Source: UBA961 sp049426725 (GTDB lineage: Bacteria > Bacteroidota > Ignavibacteria > Kapaibacteriales > UBA961). Taken from it: a stretch of 64,000 bases of DNA. The translations under genes were made by a program, and so were the position numbers. The notes beneath the pieces were generated by a model. The model did no database searches. It saw only the letters and a list, made by a program, of their open reading frames with translations, and had not been told where the DNA came from. The stretch covers positions 1-64,000 of the forward strand of contig JBMSYN010000007.1 of the NCBI GenBank assembly GCA_049426725.1, given 5' to 3'. Below, in pieces: positions 8,915-19,044 of this stretch (position 1 is its first letter; each line of letters starts with the position of its first letter).

Positions 8915-11900
8915 TCATCTGTTGACGATGATTTTGCCATGAAGCATCATTCCGGAACCATTTGTCTGCTTCACATTCATTACGCAGTGATATACTCCGA
9001 CGGGAACACCTGCATTGTATTCGTCTCTGCAGTCCCAGCGATAAGTCCAGGTATGGAGTTCTTGTTTTTCAATTTTGTCTTGTTTTACCAATCTGCCATT
9101 CAAGTCAAAAATACGAATTTCGGCTATGGTTGGTAAAGATTGATTGTGGATGAAACCAATATTTGCTTCTTGATTCGTAGGATTTGGATACACAAAAAGA
9201 CCCTCGGTGATCAAAACCGAATCATTGTCTGCAAGTCTGAAATATGTTTCTGTCTCTGAATAATTATTCCAAACATCCCAAGCTCTGACTCTGACGCTAT
9301 TTGTGCCTTCCTTCAAAGTGAAGATTCGTTTTTGAGCTGTTCCTTTTCGTGCATCTGACAAATCAGCTTGATATTCCTCGGTGAGATCCACGGGGATTCT
9401 ATCTGTATTGAACCATGCTTCAATATTATGTCCAATACCTGCACCTGTTGCATTGATTGCAGTATTATCAAACAAATCAACAATCAACAAGGGATTTCTT
9501 CTCACAAGATTTCCGGGCTGGAATGTTCGATTATCGAGATATACAGCAATGGTTGGACCAATGGTATCAGGTTCAGAGGCAGATTCAATTCCACCCACGG
9601 TAAATGATGTTGTACTACCCTTTGCTGTTTTGTCATCAGAGGCATAAGCAAAACCAATCATTCTACCGCGCTTATTTGTGAATCCGATGTCTTTGGGTAC
9701 GATAAAGGATCCTGTGAAACGCCCATTATTGACTTGGAATGTGCTTCGTGCAAGTATGCTTCCTTGTTCATTGATTGTATGCGTCACATTATCAACGGGA
9801 TCCTTGACTTTTAATTCAATGTCACTATCCTTTACAGTGACAAGAATGGTTCCTTTGAATGAATCATCAATTTCTTTTCCATTGCCTTTGCGAATAGTAC
9901 CTGCGACCGATACAGTTTGCAATGCCTTCATGCGAATGAGCGAAGTATCAGGAAGGTTTGCATCAATCGCTGTCATGTTTATGCTGTCGAATTGCACTAT
10001 GTCATTTGGAAACTGAAGGCGCAATGATGGATCGCCGAGAATCAAATATTTTTCATCATTGTCTCTGAAGCGAAGTTGTTTTGTTTTGAACATTGCCTCA
10101 CCGAGTGTGAGATATAGTCCATTTGCATCTCGAGAAAACAAGTCAGTGTAAAACTGTTCGCAGATTTCCGCATTTTCATAAGAATAGACTAGTCTTGTAG
10201 CTGCAAAGACACCAATTGCTCCACCTCTTTCGCTGCGCACGAGGTCTTCTGCGCCAGACTCTCTTTCTGCATCATCGAATCGTGCAAAATCGCATGTGGC
10301 TGCAGTGAGAAAAAAGAGTTTGTCTTTATTCAGCATTTGCGGGATGATGGTTTCTTTTTCGAATACTCGTTCATGAGCCCATAGGCGTGGACTTCCATGA
10401 CCAATCCAATTAAGCAATACCATTCCATTATCATTGATTTCAGAAAGAAGTTCTTGCGTGACAGCTGGTTTTCTGCGTCCATTCGACACAATTTCTGCAG
10501 GATATTCCGCGAGATATATTTTTTCGAGAAGCATATCTTCGGGAATATAGGTTCGTGCGAGTCTTTCTGATTGACTTGTATGTTGAGTTCCTTCACTTCC
10601 TGATCCAACCGGACCATCATCTGCCACGAGGCATACTCTTTGTTGCCATGTGCCTGTCATCAATTGTTGTTCATAATGTTTGATTTTTTGAGCAAGCCAC
10701 ATTCCATTATCGTTTGAAAGCACGGGCATGCGAGCCATCATGATATCAATCATATTGTCTTTACCGATCAAACGAGCGAAATAATCATCTACACATGCCG
10801 ATACAGTTTCTCTGTATTCTTGGGGAGTATCATCGATTTGATATGTGGGAATGAAATTGGTCTTCGTTACTTGAATGTTTTTATAATCATAATGTCCATC
10901 TCCCCAGAACATCATGTATTTCGGTTTTTTTGTCCAATTTTTCAATGCATGTGTTGCATAATCTCTGATTGCCGTCACATCTGTCATGCCACATGAAAAT
11001 TCTGCAAAAATATCTTTCGTTGTAACAACTTTTACTGAAGTTCCTGTTGATTCTCTGTACGCTTTGTATGCATTAGCTGATTCCAATAATTCTTGATGAG
11101 TTATTAGAAGCATTTCTGCACCCTCATTGTCATTTCGCAATTCAGAAAGTGTTATTGATTTGATTGTCGGCGCGATGAATGCACCTGAAACAAAATATCT
11201 TCTGGGCTTGCTTGATGATTCTGTATTGCGAAAAACATATATCCCTCCGGTTGTGGAAACATTCTCCAACAATTGCGGATGGCGTGGATTGGAGATGTCG
11301 AATCCGAAGATGTTTTGTCCGGTAAATCCCGATACATTGTACTCTGTTCCACCATTTTTTTTCAGATCTGAATACACTTCCAATTCATTGTTGAATGCAT
11401 TGAGGGTGCGTGGATACAGGATTTCAAACCAATCCATGATGGCTGTTGAAGCGGGGCCACCCAAAGGACTTTCATAGGAGAATCTGAGAACCGAACGATT
11501 ATCTTGTGGAATCAATGTTGAAGGGAATCGTATCTCTTGCAATGGAGTTCCTTTTGCTTCTGTATAGCTATAAGGATTATTGAAAGGATTGGTTCCGGAG
11601 ATATTCACCACATCAATTTCTTTTCCTTGTTCACTTACTATCAATGTACCGTCTTGTTTTGTTTTGCTAACGACTCTATATCGATATGTGATTGAATCAG
11701 TTCTTGCCAAATCTTGAAGAATTGTAGTGTATGTTCTTGGGGAAAGTGATTCAATTGTTTTTCCGAACCAGATTCTACCTGATGGTGCTGAGAATGCATT
11801 CATCAATTCTTCTTCATTGAACATGCGTGAGGTGAATGTTGAAGGTCTATGAGCAATGGAATCTGCCGGAATGGTTGGCAATGCTTTTGCGCGCAATCCG

Positions 11901-12991
11901 GGTGTGCCGCCAATGGTGATCAAATAGGACGACTCTTTGTCATAAGGATGCGTGAAATGTCTGAAATCAAGATTTTTTCCGGCATCATCAGTGCCAAGTC
12001 TGAAGCCGGTCGCAGGTTCACCATAAAAATACAATCCTTCCAACTCTCCATCAGCCGTGGTTCGTACAATCACAGCTTGTTCGCTCATGGAATTTACGCC
12101 TGCAGAATCTACATTCTCAGGCAATAATGTTCCTCCCAATCCAAATACTTTGAGTGTTGAGAGGGCATCTTTGTTTGCGATGATTCCGGCGGAGGCAAGC
12201 ATTGACTTATCTATTCTGTAAATGCCTTGTTTGGTCACTTTTACTTGTGCCCAAGGTCCGGAAGATTTCAATGTGCGAGGTGTGATTTTTGCATACGATT
12301 GTTGATCACCCACTGTCCATGATTTCGTTTCCCGATGATTTGCAGTAAATGCTAAGTCATCAAATCCCGGATCTTTTCGTGAAGAGGTGAATTGTGCTTG
12401 ATTGAATGCAACAGTACATTCAATGCTTTTTGGAATTTCTATAATCCCCGAAGCAGGATTTGTTCGAAGAGCTTTGATGAGTAAATGAGCGACATGTCGA
12501 TTGCGAGAGATTCCTGAATATGAGATTGAAGCCCAAGAATTGAAATCTGCTTTTGCATAAGCCGATGCATTGATGACATATACAAAATCGGAAATGGAAT
12601 CAGACACTTTTCTCAGCGTTGGAATGGGCGCAATCCTTCCCTTCACTTGTTGAATGATTCCTGATTTGCATGATTGCAAAGCAAAACCATTCTCATTTGG
12701 AACGGTTAACGGAATTGAATAGACGATTGAACTAGGTGAGCCGGCATCTCCGATGCGCATTGCATCTTTGATGATTGGTACAATCGTGGTTTCTCCATCA
12801 ATTGTTTTGATGGTGTCATAGCCCAAAATTGAGATGTCAATACGAACCGTAAATGATGAAGTAGTTGACTTGATAATAGACCCCTTTGGAATACCTTGTT
12901 GTGCCCTAGAATTTGCCACACTAAACATGACAAACATTAGTACTATGATCCCCTTGATCATGGATACCTTATGTTTTGCAAAAATTGCCAT
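8915..12991 (-). CDS. porU: T9SS sortase PorU (C25 gingipain-like peptidase)
   Basis: 1358 residues from ATG 12991, which has AGGAG 7 nt upstream and a signal peptide (MAIFAKHKVSMIKGIIVLMFVMF...). A frame to 13192 only adds an unlikely leader. Residues about 610-990 form the C25 caspase-like domain, with the catalytic His in NWIGHGSPRLWAHE (near residue 865) and the catalytic Cys in LTAATCDFARFD (near 900). The end (about 1265-1358) is a CTD-like beta-sandwich with VYPNPTNQ, IFDLNGRLV and GVPVGVYHCVM. PorU cleaves T9SS sorting domains from cargo and attaches the cargo to anionic lipopolysaccharide or releases it. It is followed by porV. Its 429-bp upstream region is shared with a divergent transporter gene. 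Confidence 0.93.
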   Translation of the reverse strand: MAIFAKHKVSMIKGIIVLMFVMFSVANSRAQQGIPKGSIIKSTTSSFTVRIDISILGYDTIKTIDGETTIVPIIKDAMRIGDAGSPSSIVYSIPLTVPNENGFALQSCKSGIIQQVKGRIAPIPTLRKVSDSISDFVYVINASAYAKADFNSWASISYSGISRNRHVAHLLIKALRTNPASGIIEIPKSIECTVAFNQAQFTSSRKDPGFDDLAFTANHRETKSWTVGDQQSYAKITPRTLKSSGPWAQVKVTKQGIYRIDKSMLASAGIIANKDALSTLKVFGLGGTLLPENVDSAGVNSMSEQAVIVRTTADGELEGLYFYGEPATGFRLGTDDAGKNLDFRHFTHPYDKESSYLITIGGTPGLRAKALPTIPADSIAHRPSTFTSRMFNEEELMNAFSAPSGRIWFGKTIESLSPRTYTTILQDLARTDSITYRYRVVSKTKQDGTLIVSEQGKEIDVVNISGTNPFNNPYSYTEAKGTPLQEIRFPSTLIPQDNRSVLRFSYESPLGGPASTAIMDWFEILYPRTLNAFNNELEVYSDLKKNGGTEYNVSGFTGQNIFGFDISNPRHPQLLENVSTTGGIYVFRNTESSSKPRRYFVSGAFIAPTIKSITLSELRNDNEGAEMLLITHQELLESANAYKAYRESTGTSVKVVTTKDIFAEFSCGMTDVTAIRDYATHALKNWTKKPKYMMFWGDGHYDYKNIQVTKTNFIPTYQIDDTPQEYRETVSACVDDYFARLIGKDNMIDIMMARMPVLSNDNGMWLAQKIKHYEQQLMTGTWQQRVCLVADDGPVGSGSEGTQHTSQSERLARTYIPEDMLLEKIYLAEYPAEIVSNGRRKPAVTQELLSEINDNGMVLLNWIGHGSPRLWAHERVFEKETIIPQMLNKDKLFFLTAATCDFARFDDAERESGAEDLVRSERGGAIGVFAATRLVYSYENAEICEQFYTDLFSRDANGLYLTLGEAMFKTKQLRFRDNDEKYLILGDPSLRLQFPNDIVQFDSINMTAIDANLPDTSLIRMKALQTVSVAGTIRKGNGKEIDDSFKGTILVTVKDSDIELKVKDPVDNVTHTINEQGSILARSTFQVNNGRFTGSFIVPKDIGFTNKRGRMIGFAYASDDKTAKGSTTSFTVGGIESASEPDTIGPTIAVYLDNRTFQPGNLVRRNPLLIVDLFDNTAINATGAGIGHNIEAWFNTDRIPVDLTEEYQADLSDARKGTAQKRIFTLKEGTNSVRVRAWDVWNNYSETETYFRLADNDSVLITEGLFVYPNPTNQEANIGFIHNQSLPTIAEIRIFDLNGRLVKQDKIEKQELHTWTYRWDCRDEYNAGVPVGVYHCVMNVKQTNGSGMMLHGKIIVNR

Positions 12992-13420
12992 GTAAATCTC
13001 CTTACAATGAAATTGCATGGTTATGAATGAAACAGACCTCATTGGATTATGCCCATATCCTGAAAATGGATTCCCCGGGGCTAGGCTGTTCATGAATAAA
13101 ACCATGATATGGTACAGACATGTATCGTAAGAAGAATAGGCAGTTGCTAGTATATGGTTAATGAACGAATGCAAATTACCATGCATCACCAACTCTCACA
13201 AACGAAAATTTATGCCAAAGTCTGCAGATTGTGATAAAATCACAATGTTGACTCGATTAACAACAATGAACAAAGAGATTTAGTTTGCACAAACGGCTGA
13301 AAGTGTGGAAGTATTTCAACACTCTTCCTGACACTTTTGGCGGGGTTTACTCAATTGCGTAAATTTGGAATGTGGAAAAGGGGTCTTGGGATCTCTTCAT
13401 TGTTGTACTATTGAGGCACA
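12992..13420. other. Divergent intergenic region between porU and the LysE-type gene
   Basis: 429 bp without a gene. It holds the AGGAG ribosome site of porU (about 12998-13003), a CCCCGGGG palindrome near 13075, the ATTGTGAT/ATCACAAT palindrome at 13228-13246, an imperfect inverted repeat at about 13301-13337 (AAGTGTGGAAG against CTTCC-TG-ACACTT), and TGTGGAAAA at 13371-13379, which is the complement of the DnaA-box-like TTTTCCACA. Promoters for both directions are expected here but no clear -10/-35 pair was recognised. Confidence 0.55.
13228..13246. promoter_or_regulatory. Perfect 8-bp palindrome with 3-bp spacer, candidate operator
   Basis: ATTGTGAT-AAA-ATCACAAT. The TGTGA...TCACA half-sites recall CRP/FNR-family operators, but the spacing between them is 5 bp rather than 6 bp. 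It lies about 175 bp upstream of the LysE-type start and about 240 bp upstream of porU, so it could serve either gene. The regulator is unknown. Confidence 0.45.
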
Positions 13421-14158
13421 GTGCCTTTGCCCATGCTTGTTACTTTACTCATTGGCATAGCAGTCGGCTTTGTTTTGGCCATCCCTCCCGGACCCATTGG
13501 TGTGTCCGTGATAAAGATAGCGCTCAACAATGACAAAAGAGGGGGCATCCTGATTGGTATTGGGGCATCTCTCATGGACATGATATACTGTTTGATTGCC
13601 ATGCTGTTCACAACGGCTGTTTTTGGCTCTTTACAGTACTTTTTCGACACATATCCATTTGCAATGCTGCTCTTTCAGGGTTTTTGCATTGCTGCAATGT
13701 TGATTTTTGGTCTTTTACAGTTCAAAACACCAAAATTTTCTTCAACATCACCAGATTTGGAGAAAAAAATAGAAAATTCGCCATTAAAGCGCATCATGGA
13801 GCGCTTAAAACAAGGGGGCCCTTTTTTCCTTGGTATAGCAATTGCTCTTGCAAATATTGCCAATCCAACGTTTTTGCCATCACTTGCTTATACGTGCATG
13901 TTTGTGCAGCATAGCAATATGATTACGGTTTCTTCGTTGGATAGTGTCCTGTTTTCTTTGGGATTCGGGATTGGAAACTTTGCATGGATGTATTTGCTTC
14001 TTCGTGTACTCCTGCATTTCAAGGCCAGGTTTTCAGCTGAATTCACTCTCAGGATTCAGCGCTTTGCCGGTCTCACCATGATTGGCGTAGGGACATATCT
14101 TGGGTATCGAGTGATATTATTCACGAAATGGCCTGAGATACTTCGATTTATTTTCTGA
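13421..14158 (+). CDS. LysE-family transporter
   Basis: 245 residues with about six hydrophobic segments. The N-terminus carries the LysE/RhtB signature GIAVGFVLAIPPGPIGVSVIK, in shortened form 'PPGPIG', and a second membrane block follows a charged loop (residues about 105-125). Members export amino acids or similar small molecules from the cytoplasm across the inner membrane; the substrate here cannot be read from sequence. The start is GTG 13421 with GAGG 4 nt upstream; ATG 13433 is an alternative. It is transcribed divergently from porU and stands alone before the large T9SS cargo gene. Confidence 0.75.
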   Translation: MPLPMLVTLLIGIAVGFVLAIPPGPIGVSVIKIALNNDKRGGILIGIGASLMDMIYCLIAMLFTTAVFGSLQYFFDTYPFAMLLFQGFCIAAMLIFGLLQFKTPKFSSTSPDLEKKIENSPLKRIMERLKQGGPFFLGIAIALANIANPTFLPSLAYTCMFVQHSNMITVSSLDSVLFSLGFGIGNFAWMYLLLRVLLHFKARFSAEFTLRIQRFAGLTMIGVGTYLGYRVILFTKWPEILRFIF

Positions 14159-14253
14159 AGGTATATTTTACATACGAAATAGTAAACCATTGGTTCAAGA
14201 TTGAGCCAAGATGAGACGGTGTCTTTAATTACTTTACATAGATAGAGGTTATC

Positions 14254-17200
14254 ATGAATCGCAGACTTACTTCGATCTTGTTTGCGCTGTTTTTCTTCTC
14301 TTTTTCGGTACTGCAGTCGCAGGAACCCGGATGGGATCTTGCCAGAACAGGAGGAAATATACAGTCAGACAAAGGATTGTCCATTCATCGTTATTCACCG
14401 AGCATTACATATGTCGGAGGATATTTTTCGAATTCCATTTCATTTGGGTTGATCAATATTCCAGGTAGTGGTGGAGAGGATGGACTCTTGGTTCGTTTCA
14501 CAGGTGATGGACAAGCAATATGGGTGAATCGCATTGCTGGTCCGGGAAATGAGCGTGTGCTTGCAATAACCGGTGATGCGAGCGGAAATGTATATGCAAC
14601 CGGTTACTTTGAACAAACTGCCGGTGTGAGTGGAACATTCATCGATAGCAAAGGTGGCAAAGACATCTATCTTGCAAAGTATTCACAGGCAGGTTTATTG
14701 ATGTGGGTGCGCACACTTGGAAGCAAAGGCGATGATATGGGAACCGGCTTGAGCTGTGATGCGCAAGGAAATGTGTATTTGACTTCGACATATTCAGATT
14801 CCATGACATTTATTGCAAAGACTGCCGATACAATTCGTTATGCAACAGCAGGTGGTAAAGACATCGCAATTCTACGATTTGATGAAAATGGAAAAATCAT
14901 GTCACATACTCGTGGCGGAAGTACGAATGATGATTTCTCCTCCGACATCATTGTTCATCCCGGTGGAGTTGCCTTCAATGGAACATATTCCGGAAGAATA
15001 ATAATGAATAATGATTCTTTGACTTCTGTTGGTGTAAGCGACATGTTCTTGGCGAACTATTCAGTAGATACTTTATTGGTGTTCAGACCAACATGGCTCA
15101 TGAATATTGGTGGATTGCAAACTGAATCAGCTGATGACATAGACATAGATCCACAAGGAAATTTTTATGTGACAGGTACTACAAATGGAAATGTCACAAT
15201 TGGACAGCAAACGCTCAATGCGCTCGGAGGATCCGATGGCATACTGGCAAAGATCACGCCTGCAAAAGTTGTTGAATGGGCACAATTGATTGGTGGAACA
15301 GGCAATGACAATTGCGCGGGAGTCAGCATAGACAATACAGGCAATGTGATGACAACCGGAATATTTTCAGGAACCGTTTCATTTGGATCAACAACTCTTT
15401 CTTCTCGTGGTGGAAGCGATGTATTTGTTGCGAAAATGAATGCCAATGGAAATACACAATGGGTCAAACAAGCTGGTTCAACTTCTGATGACAATGTGGA
15501 ATCAATCTCCAATAATGGCGGAGGTGGTGCACTCATCACAGGGTCGCATGGATTTGAAACTATACTCGAACCATTCACTTTAACCGGAAAAGGTTCAGAT
15601 GATTTTTATATGGCTCGTATTTTGGACATCGCACAAAATGATCTTGCGGTGATTTCTATCAATACGCTTCCTGCACCATTCACACCCGGTAAAAAACCAA
15701 TTACCGCCACTGTGAAAAATACGGGTAGCAATACAATCAATACCGGAAGCATCGAATTGTATGAAGGTGGAGTCAAACGTGCGACCAAAGCATTGCCATC
15801 TTCCATTGCTCCCGGGCAAACTCTTGAAGTTTCACTTGATTCCATCAATTTCAATCCTGCAACGTATGTTTCATTGATGGCAGTTTCCATGCTACCAAAT
15901 GGTCAGCAAGATGGAAATACAGGAAATGATGTCGTCAACCGCCGTGTTGCCCCCGGACTTTTGAAAGGCACATATACTATTGGTGGAAAAGATCCTGCTT
16001 TTACTTCCATTGCAATTGCTGCGGAATATGTCAGCAATTGGGGAATTCTCGATTCAGTGACATTCCATGTGCGTCCGGCAATCTATGATGCACAAGTAGT
16101 ACTTGGTCAAATCCCAGGATCAGCACTAAACAAACCTGTCATCTTCAAAGCAGATCCGGAAACAAATCAAGCGCCAACCATTTCATTCACATCTCGTTAT
16201 GCCGAAAGAAATCATGTGATGCTTTTGGATGGTACAGACAATGTGCAATTCAACAATATGATTGTAAGTTCAACATCAGGTCTTTTGGGCAATGCAATCA
16301 TTTTACGCAATAATACTTCTTCATTGTTATTCGATAATGTAACAATCAATGTTCCACTCACTGCAGCAGGAAATGGCATCACGATTGAATCCACAAACAA
16401 TGCTCAGAACATAATCATTAAAAATTCAGTGTTCAATGGTGGTGATTATGGTATTCTTAGCAATTATGACACTACATTGTCTGCAGTGAATTGCACAGTC
16501 ACCAATAATCAATTCTCAAGAACAAAGATTGGAGGCATGCAACTTCGCAATGTCAATACTGCATTGATTTCAGGAAATACATTCAAACCTTCAGGAACAG
16601 CAAATCAAGGTTTGTCCATCATGAAGGCAGTAGGCGAAGTAAAAATTACCAATAATGTTATTCTTGGTTTAAAACAAGGCTCGGCAATTGCAGTGCATGA
16701 AGCTCCCGGTAGTGTGAATGCAGGAACATTGATTGCAAACAATATGACAACAGTTGGGGACAATGGAAGCAATGGAACCGGAATCATACTCAATAAAACA
16801 GGATTTGCAGGGATTTATCATAATACCATACGTGGATTCAACACATCGCTCAATGCATCTCTTTTGAATATCAATGGTGGAAACAATATCACTGCATTGA
16901 ATAATATTCTCTCGAATGCTGATCGTTGTATTGGAATTTCAGTAACACATGATCAAACACAATCCATGCCTCTCAGCATTTCAGATTTTAATGTCATACA
17001 TACCGACTCTGGTTTCGTAGGACAAATAAATGATGGCAACTCGACCAATCAATATAGCGGTCTTGCACAATGGAGATTGGCAACATCAAAAGATGCGAAT
17101 TCAATTTCAAAACGTATTGCATTTTCAACAGATGGCGTTCATTTGAATGGAGTTGATGAACAACTATTTGGAGATAGAACAGTCAGTCAAATCATCGACA

Positions 17201-18915
17201 AAGACATCGATGGAGAGGAGCGTCGCAATAGTTATATAGGTGCTGATGAAATCATACCTGTGATTACGGTATTGCAACAACCTACTCGAACCATAACTTG
17301 TGATACAACCAATGCAATCATTTTTGTCAATGCAACAGCTACTTTCAATGGTCAATTGACATATCAATGGACAAAAAATGGTGTGCTCATTCCAAATACA
17401 AATAATGACACACTCTTCATCAATCGAGCAAGCTATCAGAATGAAGGATTTTATCGTTGCATCATAAAATCAAATTCGGGTGCTGATACTGTTCTCACAA
17501 ATCAAGCACAATTGCTCGTTTCAACGAGAACGACCATTCTCAATGATATTCAAAATCAATACACTGTGGCGGGTGGCATCGCAATCTTTGATATTGGTGC
17601 AGAAGTGGCAAGCGTTCCACCAACTCATCTTGTAAAATATCGTTGGTTTAAAGACAATGTTGAATATACCACCAATACAAATACCGTAACCGGAGTGAAT
17701 ACGCCTCGTTTGACATTGAAAAATGTGACAGTCGCAGACACAGGTGCTCGCTATCGCGTGATTGTTGAAGGTGCATGTGGATCTGATACAAGTTCGATTG
17801 CCGGCATTTATATGCCCGGTGTTCTTTTTTCAAACCAACCAAAGGACACAATTGTTTGCCCAAATGGAAATATCAGAGTAAGTGCTGAAGTGTTTCCAAC
17901 AATCGCTGGTTTGGATCTTGCATATCAATGGAAGAGAGGAATGGTTTCACTACCTTCAAATAATAGAAGATATCAAGGTGTAAATACGCCAATACTTACA
18001 ATTGATAGTTTGAATGCCACTGACACTTCAAGCAATTATGTATTGGAAGTGATTGTCATTGCAAACAATGCTAGGTTCTTTTCGAATCCCGTGAAAATAT
18101 TGAACTATCAAGCAACCGCAATCACAAAACAACCTGCTTCAAATCAAGTTTGCATGAATAAGCCTTATACAATTAGTGTAGATGCACAAGGATCAGGTCT
18201 TTCTTATCAATGGCAAAGAAATGATACCAATATAGTTGGAGCAACGGAAGCATCTTATACTGTGCCTAAAATGGACAGAAGTTTGATTGGACGCTATCGC
18301 GTGATTGTATCAGGCATCTGTGGAACGACAGCTTCGAATATTGCAAACATTTCTCCATTGCAAGAATTGGTTGTATTGAGTCAATCACCAAAAAATGTCG
18401 TTCAAAATTTGACAAAAGATTTAACACTCAATGTCTATGCCGCCGGCGTCGACCCACTTCGCTATCAATGGTATAAAAATGGCGAAAAACTTGATGGTGA
18501 AACTGCATCAGTCTTTTTCAAAGCCAATGTAAGCATTGCCGATACCGGTTCCTATTGGTGTGTAATCAGTGATCGTTGTGATACAATTCTCTCCGATTCA
18601 ATACGCGTAAAACTCGTACCTGTATCAGTTGAAGAGAGTGTTGCCGGTGAATATAGCATTGGTTTGCAATCAATTGCACCAAATCCTGCTTCAGACAATA
18701 TTCAAGCACGCATCATCAGCATGATGCCGGGAGAAGCAATGATTGAGATTCATTCAATCTTTGGATCAACAGTCATTCCTATGTTCAAAACATCACTTGA
18801 AAAAGGAATAAATATAGTCCCAATCCAAACGGATATGCTTCCTTCCGGAACATATCTTTGTACGATGACAATGAATGGCATGATAAGTACCCATACATTC
18901 TCTATTGTAAAGTAG
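14254..18915 (+). CDS. Large modular T9SS cargo protein: propeller, beta-helix and Ig-like domains
   Basis: 1553 residues. A signal peptide (MNRRLTSILFALFFFSFSVLQSQ) is followed at about 50-455 by SBBP-type beta-propeller repeats ('DA.GNVY.TG.F....F.......GG.D.F.AK....G...W'). Residues about 460-570 look like a CARDB-type adhesion domain (NDLAVISI...ITATVKNTGSN). Residues about 610-920 form a right-handed beta-helix (NNAQNIIIKNSVFNGG, ISGNTFKPSG, ITNNVILG). Residues about 1000-1455 are four Ig-like domains with the Y-x-W and Y-x-C/V pattern. The last 90 residues are a T9SS sorting domain (SIAPNPASDN...LPSGTYLCTM). It is likely a secreted or surface adhesin-like protein processed by PorU. The start has AGAGG 5 nt upstream. 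Confidence 0.85.
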   Translation: MNRRLTSILFALFFFSFSVLQSQEPGWDLARTGGNIQSDKGLSIHRYSPSITYVGGYFSNSISFGLINIPGSGGEDGLLVRFTGDGQAIWVNRIAGPGNERVLAITGDASGNVYATGYFEQTAGVSGTFIDSKGGKDIYLAKYSQAGLLMWVRTLGSKGDDMGTGLSCDAQGNVYLTSTYSDSMTFIAKTADTIRYATAGGKDIAILRFDENGKIMSHTRGGSTNDDFSSDIIVHPGGVAFNGTYSGRIIMNNDSLTSVGVSDMFLANYSVDTLLVFRPTWLMNIGGLQTESADDIDIDPQGNFYVTGTTNGNVTIGQQTLNALGGSDGILAKITPAKVVEWAQLIGGTGNDNCAGVSIDNTGNVMTTGIFSGTVSFGSTTLSSRGGSDVFVAKMNANGNTQWVKQAGSTSDDNVESISNNGGGGALITGSHGFETILEPFTLTGKGSDDFYMARILDIAQNDLAVISINTLPAPFTPGKKPITATVKNTGSNTINTGSIELYEGGVKRATKALPSSIAPGQTLEVSLDSINFNPATYVSLMAVSMLPNGQQDGNTGNDVVNRRVAPGLLKGTYTIGGKDPAFTSIAIAAEYVSNWGILDSVTFHVRPAIYDAQVVLGQIPGSALNKPVIFKADPETNQAPTISFTSRYAERNHVMLLDGTDNVQFNNMIVSSTSGLLGNAIILRNNTSSLLFDNVTINVPLTAAGNGITIESTNNAQNIIIKNSVFNGGDYGILSNYDTTLSAVNCTVTNNQFSRTKIGGMQLRNVNTALISGNTFKPSGTANQGLSIMKAVGEVKITNNVILGLKQGSAIAVHEAPGSVNAGTLIANNMTTVGDNGSNGTGIILNKTGFAGIYHNTIRGFNTSLNASLLNINGGNNITALNNILSNADRCIGISVTHDQTQSMPLSISDFNVIHTDSGFVGQINDGNSTNQYSGLAQWRLATSKDANSISKRIAFSTDGVHLNGVDEQLFGDRTVSQIIDKDIDGEERRNSYIGADEIIPVITVLQQPTRTITCDTTNAIIFVNATATFNGQLTYQWTKNGVLIPNTNNDTLFINRASYQNEGFYRCIIKSNSGADTVLTNQAQLLVSTRTTILNDIQNQYTVAGGIAIFDIGAEVASVPPTHLVKYRWFKDNVEYTTNTNTVTGVNTPRLTLKNVTVADTGARYRVIVEGACGSDTSSIAGIYMPGVLFSNQPKDTIVCPNGNIRVSAEVFPTIAGLDLAYQWKRGMVSLPSNNRRYQGVNTPILTIDSLNATDTSSNYVLEVIVIANNARFFSNPVKILNYQATAITKQPASNQVCMNKPYTISVDAQGSGLSYQWQRNDTNIVGATEASYTVPKMDRSLIGRYRVIVSGICGTTASNIANISPLQELVVLSQSPKNVVQNLTKDLTLNVYAAGVDPLRYQWYKNGEKLDGETASVFFKANVSIADTGSYWCVISDRCDTILSDSIRVKLVPVSVEESVAGEYSIGLQSIAPNPASDNIQARIISMMPGEAMIEIHSIFGSTVIPMFKTSLEKGINIVPIQTDMLPSGTYLCTMTMNGMISTHTFSIVK

Positions 18916-18937
18916 AATCAATCACAGAGTCTGATTC

Positions 18938-18970
18938 AAAAGCCATGGAGTTAATCCATGGCTTTTTGTT
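18938..18970 (+). terminator. Rho-independent terminator after the T9SS cargo gene
   Basis: AAAAGCCATGGA (18938-18949) pairs with TCCATGGCTTTT (18955-18966) around a GTTAA loop and is followed by TTGTTTT. It lies 22 bp after the stop codon. Confidence 0.9.
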
Positions 18971-19044
18971 TTAGGACAATACAGATTACCAATGATTTAT
19001 TGTAAATTTGTCATGCTTTAATGACCCTCAAATGTGGAGACATG

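Noticed and set aside
14190..14209. TTGGTTCA/TGAGCCAA stem after the LysE-type gene
   Set aside because: An 8-bp stem with a G-T pair but without a U-tract; too weak to call a terminator.
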